Under the pieces are notes generated by a model. The model was given only the letters and a program-made list of their open reading frames with translations, was not told where the DNA came from and ran no database searches. A stretch of 39,830 bases of DNA. Source: Pseudomonas syringae pv. cilantro. Its GTDB lineage: Bacteria; Pseudomonadota; Gammaproteobacteria; Pseudomonadales; Pseudomonadaceae. The stretch spans positions 115,845 to 155,674 of the forward strand of contig NZ_LGLN01000064.1 of NCBI RefSeq assembly GCF_001293775.1. The letters run 5' to 3'. Below are positions 33,682-39,830 of the stretch, piece by piece. Numbering within the stretch: the first letter of the stretch is position 1; the number at the start of each line of letters is the position of its first letter. The translations under genes and the position numbers were made by a program.

Positions 33682-34773
33682 ATGTACAAGAAACTGTTGC
33701 CCGGGACATTGTGTGCGGCCGTCGCGTTCGGGACCGTCGGCCTCGTTCAGGCCGAGGGATTGACCCTCAAGGGCCCCGCGAAAATCGCCATGGTGTACAT
33801 AAGCCCGCGCAATGACGGCGGCTGGACTCAGGCGTTCGATGAGGCACGGTTGAAGCTGGAAAAGGATCTGGACACCAAAATCCAGTTTGTGGAAAGCGTT
33901 CCCGAAAACGCGGCGGCCATCACGCCAGTGGTCGACCGGCTCATCGCACGCGGCGCCAACGTTATTATCGGCACTGCTTTCGGCTACTCCGACACGTTCC
34001 TCACGCTGGCGAAAAAATACCCTGATGTCGCGTTCCTGAACGGTTCCGGCACCACCAATGCGGCCAACCTCGAATCGTTTTATGGCCGCACCTATGAAAG
34101 CCAGTACTTGTGCGGCATGGCGGCGGGTGCTGCCTCGAAGACCGGCAAACTGGGCTTCGTCGCGGCCAACCCGTTTGGCCAGGTCAACTGGACCATTAAC
34201 GCCTACGAACTGGGCGCTCGGCAGATCAACCCGAAGGCCACGGTCAACGTGATCTACACCGGTGCATGGAACGATCCGGTCAAGGAACGCGCCGCAACCA
34301 TGGCGCTGATCGACAACGGCGTGGATGTGGTCGGTCAGCACGTCGACAGCCCGACGCCACAAATCGTCGCCCAGGAGCGCGGCATTCACGGCACCGGCCA
34401 CCACCGTGACCTGAGCGAGTTCGCACCAAAAGCGACCGTCTGTTCTTCGTTGTGGGTCTGGGACCGTTTCCTCGGGCCGGAGCTCAAGAAAATCATGGCA
34501 GGTAACTGGACGCCTCCGGCCAACGGCGCGTTGCTGTCGATGCAGCAGGGCGGCACCGATATCAAGCTGACCAGCGACCCGATCATCTCCGCCGAAGATC
34601 GCCAGAAAATCGAGGCTGAGCGGGCCGAATTACTGGCCGGCAAGAAAATCATCTACAGCGGCCCGCTGGCGGACCGCGATGGCAAGGAGCGTATCGCAGC
34701 GGGTCAGCAATTGTCCGACCCCGAACTGTGGAAAATGGACTGGTTCGTCGAAGGCGTGAAGACTCAGCAATGA
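33682..34773 (+). CDS. BMP family ABC substrate-binding protein
   Basis: Periplasmic binding protein of the BMP/PnrA class, which bind nucleosides and related heterocycles, 363 residues. Signal peptide MYKKLLPGTLCAAVAFGTVGLVQA (cleaved at about 24); no lipobox. Mature part: KIAMVYISPRNDGGWTQAFDEA (ligand site), NVIIGTAFGYSDTF and FYGRTYESQYLCGMAAGAASKTGKLGFVAA, NAYELGARQINPKATV, all typical. AGGAAAACGTCT precedes ATG 33682. First gene of a four-gene operon with sigma-54, NtrC and RutR-type sites in front, so the likely ligands are uracil, thymine or pyrimidine nucleosides; this is inference from control and position. Confidence 0.93.
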   Translation: MYKKLLPGTLCAAVAFGTVGLVQAEGLTLKGPAKIAMVYISPRNDGGWTQAFDEARLKLEKDLDTKIQFVESVPENAAAITPVVDRLIARGANVIIGTAFGYSDTFLTLAKKYPDVAFLNGSGTTNAANLESFYGRTYESQYLCGMAAGAASKTGKLGFVAANPFGQVNWTINAYELGARQINPKATVNVIYTGAWNDPVKERAATMALIDNGVDVVGQHVDSPTPQIVAQERGIHGTGHHRDLSEFAPKATVCSSLWVWDRFLGPELKKIMAGNWTPPANGALLSMQQGGTDIKLTSDPIISAEDRQKIEAERAELLAGKKIIYSGPLADRDGKERIAAGQQLSDPELWKMDWFVEGVKTQQ

Positions 34774-36284
34774 GTCAGGTCAACGCGCTGCAACTTACGG
34801 GCATCAGCAAATCGTTCGATGGCTTCAAAGCGCTGATCGACGCCGACTTCACCGCGTATTGGGGTGAAGTGCATGCGCTTCTGGGCGAAAACGGCGCGGG
34901 CAAGTCTTCGCTGATGAACATCGCGGCGGGGCTTTATGCACCGGAAACCGGCACGTTGCTGGTCGATGACAACCCGGTGCAGCTCAGCGGCCCGAAGGAC
35001 GCCAGCCGCTACCGGATCGGCATGGTTCATCAGCATTTCAAACTGGTGAAGCCGTTCACGGTGGCGCAGAACATTCTGTTGGCGCTGCCCGAGCAACCGG
35101 GCGAAGGCAGCTACCGCAAGCGCCTTCGTGCGCTGGAGCAGGAGATCGTCGGCAAAGCCGCTGAACTGGGTTTTGTGCTTGATCCTAGGCGGATCGTCGA
35201 CAGTCTGTCGGTTGCCGAACAGCAGCGTGTCGAGATTCTCAAGGTGCTGCTGGCCGGTGCGCGGATTCTGATTCTCGACGAACCGACCGCCGTGCTTACC
35301 GATCAGGAGGCCGAGCGTCTGTTGCTCACGGTGCAAGCCTTTGCCCGGCAAGGCGCGGCGGTGATTCTGGTGACGCACAAGATGGCTGACGTCAAACGCT
35401 ATGCCGACCGCGTGACCGTTATGCGCGGCGGGCGCACCGTGCAGACTCTTGACCCGACCAGCGTCAGCGTCGAACAACTGGTGCAGCTGACCGTCGGTGA
35501 GTCGGTGTCGGTCAGTAAGCATCAGCCCGCAACACCCGGTGAGGTGTGTTTGCAGGTGCGGGATTTACGTAGTGTGGCGGGCAGCGGCGCGCTCAGCGGG
35601 GTGAACATGACCTTGCGCGCCGGGCAGATCTACGGCATCGCCGGGGTCGGTGGCAACGGTCAGGCGGAACTGGCCAATGCGCTGATGGGCTTGCCGCAAC
35701 CGACCGAGGGCGAGATTCATCTGACGCCGTTCGGTGATCTGCGCACTGCCTCGGCCGAGCAACGTCGCCAGTTGCGCATTGCTTCGATCCCCGCAGACCG
35801 CTATGGCGCAGCGCTGGCCGGCTCGCTGTCGGTGGCGGAAAACTTCGCCATCGGCAATATCCACAGCGGCCAGTACGGCTCGTTCTGGCGGCTCGGTTAT
35901 CAACGTTTGAAGCAGGACGCGCAACGCGCGGTCGAGGCGTTTGATGTGCAGGGCGTGCGTTCTCTCGATCAGAAAGCCGCACTGTTGTCGGGCGGCAACG
36001 CACAAAAGCTGGTGATTGCCCGTGAATTCAGCCGCGACCCGCAACTGGTGCTGGTTCACAGCCCGAGCCGCGGCCTGGACGTGCGCGCTACACAAGCGGT
36101 GCACGGCCGTCTTCGCGCCGCGCGGGACGCAGGCGCTGCGGTGCTGGTGATCAGCGAAGACCTCGACGAAGTATTGGCCCTGGCTGACCGTATCGGCGTG
36201 ATGAACGGCGGGCGTATCGTCGCCGAGTTCGATCATCCCGCCGACCGTCAGGCGATCGGCAGAGCGATGGTGAGCCATGACTGA
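34770..36284 (+). CDS. ABC transporter ATP-binding protein (two ABC domains)
   Basis: Cytoplasmic ATPase of the importer, 504 residues with two nucleotide-binding domains in tandem as in sugar and nucleoside ABC systems. Domain 1: Walker A GENGAGKS (39-46), signature LSVAEQQRVEILK (about 150), Walker B ILILDEPTAVL (about 173). Domain 2: degenerate Walker A GIAGVGGNGQAELANALMG (about 290), signature LSGGNAQKLVIAREF and Walker B-like VLVHSPSRGLD where the catalytic Glu is replaced by Ser. The second domain is probably non-catalytic, usual in this family. ATG overlaps the preceding stop (ATGA). Confidence 0.94.
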   Translation: MSQVNALQLTGISKSFDGFKALIDADFTAYWGEVHALLGENGAGKSSLMNIAAGLYAPETGTLLVDDNPVQLSGPKDASRYRIGMVHQHFKLVKPFTVAQNILLALPEQPGEGSYRKRLRALEQEIVGKAAELGFVLDPRRIVDSLSVAEQQRVEILKVLLAGARILILDEPTAVLTDQEAERLLLTVQAFARQGAAVILVTHKMADVKRYADRVTVMRGGRTVQTLDPTSVSVEQLVQLTVGESVSVSKHQPATPGEVCLQVRDLRSVAGSGALSGVNMTLRAGQIYGIAGVGGNGQAELANALMGLPQPTEGEIHLTPFGDLRTASAEQRRQLRIASIPADRYGAALAGSLSVAENFAIGNIHSGQYGSFWRLGYQRLKQDAQRAVEAFDVQGVRSLDQKAALLSGGNAQKLVIAREFSRDPQLVLVHSPSRGLDVRATQAVHGRLRAARDAGAAVLVISEDLDEVLALADRIGVMNGGRIVAEFDHPADRQAIGRAMVSHD

Positions 36285-37386
36285 ATTACTGCAACATGCT
36301 GTTGCCGCGCGCCAGCCCTTGTTGACGCGGCGCTACACCCTGGAGCTTCGCCAGCAGACCGGCTGGCCTTTGCAGGCGATGATCATTGCGCTGGCATTGC
36401 TGGTTGGTCTGGCCATCTGCACGGCGATTCTGATTGCCGCAGGTGTGCCCGCGGGCGAGCTGCTCAACGAGTTCGTCCTGCAGACGGTCTTCGATGCGCA
36501 GAACTTCAAGGCTGTGCTGTTTCAGGCTTCGCCGATGATCATGGTCGGTCTGGCCGGTTGCATGGCGTTTCGTGCGCGTTTCTGGAATCTGGGGCTGGAG
36601 GGCCAGATGATCTGGGGTGCGATTGGCGCCACGGCCATTTCGCTGTTCCAGGTGGGGCCGGAGTTTCTGCGCCTGCCGCTGATGATGGCAGCAGCGATGG
36701 TCTGCGGGTTGTTGTGGAGCCTGGGGCCGGTGCTGTTGAAGCTCAAGTGGCAGGTCAACGAAATCATCTCGACCCTGATGCTCAACTACATCGCCGCCAA
36801 CTTCCTGCTGCATCTGGTCTACGGAAGCTGGAAGGACCCGCGAGACAACTTCCCCTATTCGCCGGCGTTTCAGACCTTCGAGCGCCTGCCAGACCTGTTT
36901 GCCGGTTACAACGCGGCGATTCTGCTGGCACTGCTGGTCACGGCGCTGACCTTGTGGTTCATCGGAATTTCCCGCGCCGGGCTTTACCTGCGCTTCGTCG
37001 ATGCCAACCCGCGGGTGGCCGAAGCCGTGGGCGTGCCGGTGCGCAAGATGATCATCGGCACCGTGCTGTTGTCAGGCGCGCTGGCCGGGCTGGCGGGTTT
37101 CGTCGTGACATCGGGGCAGGAGGGGCGGCTGACTCAGTCTTTCTATCAGGGCTACGGGTTCTCCGGAATTCTCATTGCCTTTCTGGCCCGCAATAACCCG
37201 GTCGCCGCGACTATCGTTGCTTTGTTGATTGCGATGCTGTTCGTGGCAGGGCGCAATTTGCAGGTCTTCTATCAGATTCCGTTTTCGATGGTGCAACTGA
37301 TCCAGGCGATTCTGGTGATCTGTGTGGCGTCGTCCGACTTTTTCATCCGCCATCGCCTGCGACGCATTCAGGCAGGAGAACGTTGA
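36277..37386 (+). CDS. BMP-type ABC transporter permease 1
   Basis: Inner-membrane permease, 369 residues with about nine to ten hydrophobic helices after a basic N-terminus. The FRARFWNLGLEGQMIWGA segment (about residue 97) and LKWQVNEIISTLMLNYIAANFLLH (about 150) are family hallmarks of the YufP/NupB-like nucleoside and purine importers. It overlaps the ATPase gene by 8 bp and shares one base with the next permease. One of two non-identical permeases forming the channel. Confidence 0.93.
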   Translation: MTELLQHAVAARQPLLTRRYTLELRQQTGWPLQAMIIALALLVGLAICTAILIAAGVPAGELLNEFVLQTVFDAQNFKAVLFQASPMIMVGLAGCMAFRARFWNLGLEGQMIWGAIGATAISLFQVGPEFLRLPLMMAAAMVCGLLWSLGPVLLKLKWQVNEIISTLMLNYIAANFLLHLVYGSWKDPRDNFPYSPAFQTFERLPDLFAGYNAAILLALLVTALTLWFIGISRAGLYLRFVDANPRVAEAVGVPVRKMIIGTVLLSGALAGLAGFVVTSGQEGRLTQSFYQGYGFSGILIAFLARNNPVAATIVALLIAMLFVAGRNLQVFYQIPFSMVQLIQAILVICVASSDFFIRHRLRRIQAGER

Positions 37387-38312
37387 TGGAGCTGATTTCC
37401 CACTGGCTGGGCAGTGCGCCGGATTTCGCTGTGCCGTTCGCGCTGGCTGCGCTGGGCCTGATCCTGATCGAGCGCAGCGGTGTGCTGGCGTTGGGGGTGG
37501 AAGGGCTGATGCTGGTCGGTGCGCTGGCCGGCATCGGTATGCAGTTGAGCGTCGGGTCGGCGGGGTTGTCCCTGTTGGCGTCGATGGCAATGGCTGGCGT
37601 GGTGTCACTGTTGTTCGCGCTGATGGTGCTGGTGTTGCGCATCAATCAGGTGATTGCCGGGCTGGCGCTGGTGTTCTTTTGTCAGGGGCTGACCGGGCTG
37701 CTCGGCACGTTGCTGGGCTGGACCAATCGCCCGGTCAGCGGCCTGTCGGCGGTCGAGTTGTGGCCGTTGTCCGAGCTGCCAGTGGTCGGCAAGGTGTTCG
37801 TGCAGAATCCGCTGGTGTACCTGACGGTGGTGATCTTCATCGCGGTGGTCTGGCTGCTGGAGCGCACGCGCACCGGGTTGCGCCTGCGCGCGGTGGGCGA
37901 AAACCCGCAGGCCGCAGACGCCGCAGGTATTTCCGTGTTGGGTTATCGGCTGGCAGCGATTGTCGCGGGGTCGGCGTTGATGGGGCTGGCAGGCGGTTTC
38001 ATTGCCGTGCTGAGCACCAAAATGTGGATTGCGGACATGACCGGCGGACGTGGCTGGATCGCGGTGTCTCTGGTGATCTTTGCGCGCTGGTCACCCTGGC
38101 GCGCATTGGCCGGTGCCTTGCTGTTCGGCGGCATCGAAGCGCTGATCCCGCAGCTGGCGGCGACCGGTGTGCGTCTGCCTCAGTACTTCGTGCTGATGAC
38201 ACCCTATGCCGTCACGCTGCTGGTGATGGTCTGGGTAGCCAGCGGCAAGCGCCAGTCCACGAGCCAGCCGGGTGCGCTGGGTGAGCCTTATATTCGCGAG
38301 GAACGACGCTGA
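37386..38312 (+). CDS. BMP-type ABC transporter permease 2
   Basis: Inner-membrane permease, 308 residues with about nine hydrophobic helices. It shows PFALAALGLILIERSGVLALGVEGLMLVGA (first helices), LRINQVIAGLALVFF, and the GLRLRAVGENPQAADAAGISVLGYR loop that matches the ATPase-contact region. ATG 37386 shares one base with the preceding stop (TGATG), preferred over the TTG before it. It is the last gene of the operon; it ends 122 bp before the OmpA-type gene. Confidence 0.93.
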   Translation: MELISHWLGSAPDFAVPFALAALGLILIERSGVLALGVEGLMLVGALAGIGMQLSVGSAGLSLLASMAMAGVVSLLFALMVLVLRINQVIAGLALVFFCQGLTGLLGTLLGWTNRPVSGLSAVELWPLSELPVVGKVFVQNPLVYLTVVIFIAVVWLLERTRTGLRLRAVGENPQAADAAGISVLGYRLAAIVAGSALMGLAGGFIAVLSTKMWIADMTGGRGWIAVSLVIFARWSPWRALAGALLFGGIEALIPQLAATGVRLPQYFVLMTPYAVTLLVMVWVASGKRQSTSQPGALGEPYIREERR

Positions 38313-38434
38313 GCGGATGCACGAACACCATAGAGACGCCGCACTATGGGCGGTTCAGCCGGGGTTAAGGAATTTTTGACACGGGCCGTGCTCTAATCCG
38401 CTTATTAGCGTTCGTCCAAGCCAGGAGCTCTTGA

Positions 38435-39124
38435 ATGTTTACCTCGCGTCGTTTGATCCTTGTCGCCACTGCCGTAGCCATGCTGTCGGGCTGTGCGACT
38501 CCCAACCCCTATGACAATCAAGGCCAGGCGCAGAGCTCCGGTGGCATGAGCAAAACAGCCAAGTACGGCGGGCTCGGCGCATTGGCCGGCGCGGTTGCGG
38601 GTGCGGCCATCGACCACAATAACCGTGGCAAGGGCGCATTGATCGGCGCCGCTGTGGCGGGTGCTGCGTCGGCAGGCTACGGCTACTATGCGGACAAGCA
38701 GGAAGCCGCGCTGCGTGCGAGCATGGCCAACACCGGCGTCGAGGTGCAGCGTCAGGGTGACCAGATCAAACTGATCATGCCGGGCAATATCACCTTCGCC
38801 ACCGACTCTTCGGCGATTGCCAGCAGCTTCTATTCGCCGCTGAACAACCTGGCGAACTCGCTCAAGCAGTTCAACCAGAACAACATTGAAATCGTCGGTT
38901 ACACCGACAGTACCGGCAGCCGCCAGCACAACATGGACCTATCGCAACAGCGCGCCCAGAGCGTCGCGACCTACCTGACGTCTCAGGGTGTCGATCAGTC
39001 GCACCTGTCAGTCCGTGGCGCAGGTCCTGATCAGCCGATTGCCAGCAACGCCGACGTCAATGGCCGTGCCCAGAACCGTCGCGTAGAGGTCAACCTCAAG
39101 CCGATTCCGGGTCAGCAGTACTGA
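38435..39124 (+). CDS. OmpA family lipoprotein
   Basis: Outer-membrane lipoprotein that likely ties the envelope to peptidoglycan, 229 residues. Signal peptide with lipobox LSGC (Cys20). Next comes a glycine-zipper region (GGLGALAGAVAGAAIDHNNRGKGALIGAAVAGAASAG, about residues 46-82), then the OmpA domain from about residue 105, with VGYTDSTGSRQHNMDLSQQRAQSVATYL and the NGRAQNRRVEV end carrying the peptidoglycan-binding Asp/Arg. Layout equals the YiaD-type group. AGGAG precedes the ATG. Own promoter in 38313-38434 not clearly visible. Confidence 0.93.
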   Translation: MFTSRRLILVATAVAMLSGCATPNPYDNQGQAQSSGGMSKTAKYGGLGALAGAVAGAAIDHNNRGKGALIGAAVAGAASAGYGYYADKQEAALRASMANTGVEVQRQGDQIKLIMPGNITFATDSSAIASSFYSPLNNLANSLKQFNQNNIEIVGYTDSTGSRQHNMDLSQQRAQSVATYLTSQGVDQSHLSVRGAGPDQPIASNADVNGRAQNRRVEVNLKPIPGQQY

Positions 39125-39141
39125 TTAATACCGCTGTGTCG

Positions 39142-39172
39142 GCACGATAGTTGAGATTATCGTGCCTCACGC
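39142..39172 (+). repeat. 31-bp direct repeat, copy 1
   Basis: GCACGATAGTTGAGATTATC plus CGTGCCTCACGC, repeated at 39376-39406 with two changes; a 13-bp partial copy lies at 39207-39219. It contains GCACGATA/TATCGTGC half-sites that can fold back. The adjacent GTGGGAATGCAGTG-TGCGACGC-TCT-GCGTCGCA is the P. syringae repeat type seen at 12664-12723. Confidence 0.7.
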
Positions 39173-39234
39173 TCCTGTGGGAATGCAGTGTGCGACGCTC
39201 TGCGTCGCACGATAGTTGAAACAGGACCTTTTTT

Positions 39235-39339
39235 GTGGGAGCGGACTCGTCCGCGAAGACGGTGTTTCAGACGACGCATTTTCGGAGAATGTATCGGCCC
39301 TTTCGTGGACAACCGAGGCGTCGCCCGATCCGCTCCCAC
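39235..39339. repeat. REP pair (REPIN-like) nested between the 31-bp repeats
   Basis: GTGGGAGCGGA (39235-39245) and TCCGCTCCCAC (39329-39339) are perfect inverted ends of a 105-bp element with GACTCGTCCGCGAA inside. Same family as 3753-3858 and 18046-18132. Confidence 0.85.
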
Positions 39340-39375
39340 GGCTTACGGCCAGAATCAAAACCGGACTTGTGCGTC

Positions 39376-39406
39376 GCACAATAGTTGAGATTATCGTGCG
39401 TCACGC
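39376..39406 (+). repeat. 31-bp direct repeat, copy 2
   Basis: GCACAATAGTTGAGATTATC plus CGTGCGTCACGC. It overlaps the last codons and stop codon of the reverse-strand acyltransferase gene. Confidence 0.7.
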
Positions 39407-39830
39407 TTGCCTCGCCGCGGCGGATACTGCTCATGCATCGTGTCCAGCAGCTTGTCTTTCTCTTCCCATAGCCCATTGATCCACTGCTGGAATTCCAGGC
39501 GGTATTCGCCGTCCTGATCGTAGTTCTTGCCTAGGAACTGCGGCGGGATTCTGATCTCTTCAAAGTGGGCGACCACGTCCTTGACGTTGCCGCACAGCAG
39601 GTCCCAGTAACCGGGTTGGCCGCCCGGATAATGGATGGTCACGTTGATGATTGATTCCAGTTGTTCGCCCATCGCGTCGAGCACGAAGGCAATGCCGCCA
39701 GCCTTGGGTTTGAGCAAGTGACGGAAGGGTGACTGCTGTTGCGCGTGTTTGCCGGCAGTAAAGCGCGTGCCCTCGGCAAAGTTGAAAATTCCCACCGGGT
39801 TGTGGCGAAACTTCGCGCAGGTACGGCGGG
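39391..39830 (-). CDS. Acyltransferase (PlsC/YihG-like), 3' part only
   Basis: The C-terminal 145 or so residues of a membrane-associated acyltransferase; the N-terminal part, with the NH..D box, lies beyond the window edge. Visible: RKFRHNPVGIFNFAEGTRFT (the acyltransferase box III FAEGTR), then KPKAGGIAFVLDAMGEQLES (box IV region) and a charged C-terminus. This fits the YihG-type lysophosphatidic-acid acyltransferase group. The last six or so residues and the TAA stop are encoded by the 31-bp repeat copy 2, so the C-terminus has been re-made by the repeat. Confidence 0.85.
   Translation of the reverse strand, partial: RRTCAKFRHNPVGIFNFAEGTRFTAGKHAQQQSPFRHLLKPKAGGIAFVLDAMGEQLESIINVTIHYPGGQPGYWDLLCGNVKDVVAHFEEIRIPPQFLGKNYDQDGEYRLEFQQWINGLWEEKDKLLDTMHEQYPPRRGKRDAR

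Noticed and set aside
1..39830. tRNA, rRNA or CRISPR array
   Set aside because: I saw no tRNA cloverleaf ends, no rRNA-like stretches and no regularly spaced direct repeats; the repeats present are REP-type elements.

Overview
The window looks like a chromosomal segment of a fluorescent Pseudomonas, most likely the P. syringae complex. It carries the hpt/upp/uraA/PA4642-like neighbourhood known from pseudomonads, mqo, Pseudomonas-type REP elements (GTGGGAGCG... inverted pairs) and repeats of the P. syringae 'ACGC-GGAGCGT' kind. Most genes are GC-rich housekeeping or catabolic genes. There are no rRNA, tRNA, CRISPR, prophage or insertion-sequence genes that I can see.

Left part (1-9.9 kb): uracil salvage (upp-uraA) diverges from hpt, a secreted protein and a PA4642-like protein. 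Then come a two-gene amino-acid ABC importer (substrate-binding protein and permease, no ATPase here) divergent from a homocysteine S-methyltransferase, and mqo. A gene-poor stretch follows, and then a small conserved gene and a YajG-like lipoprotein.

Insert at 9.9-12.3 kb: a two-gene cassette, AAA ATPase plus HNH nuclease, matches the Septu (PtuA-PtuB) anti-phage system. It sits between two near-identical copies of one intrinsic terminator, as if it had entered the convergent terminator between yajG and a small reverse-strand gene and duplicated it.

Middle part (12.3-28.5 kb): acyltransferase, a zinc-ribbon protein and a DUF2007 protein, an SRAP-domain protein with altered active-site residues, a lipoprotein M48 protease, a UPF0016/GDT1 manganese exporter preceded by a yybP-ykoY riboswitch, rsmC and a LysE exporter. 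Next is a cluster of AlkK-like fatty-acyl-CoA ligase, DUF1302, DUF1329 and a MalT/LuxR-type regulator. The regulator is split by a frameshift just ahead of its DNA-binding domain. An HD-GYP protein is convergent with it.

Right part (28.8-39.8 kb): the Rut pyrimidine-degradation operon rutABCDF (no rutE, no rutG) diverges from rutR. rutR is followed by a four-gene BMP-type ABC importer. The promoter regions of rutA and of the importer carry an inverted copy of the same 39-nt module, an NtrC-type site followed by a RutR-type palindrome, each about 90 bp from a sigma-54 -24/-12 element. This ties the importer to nitrogen-limited pyrimidine use and suggests it replaces the usual RutG permease. 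An OmpA-family lipoprotein, a nest of repeats and the 3' end of an acyltransferase gene close the window.
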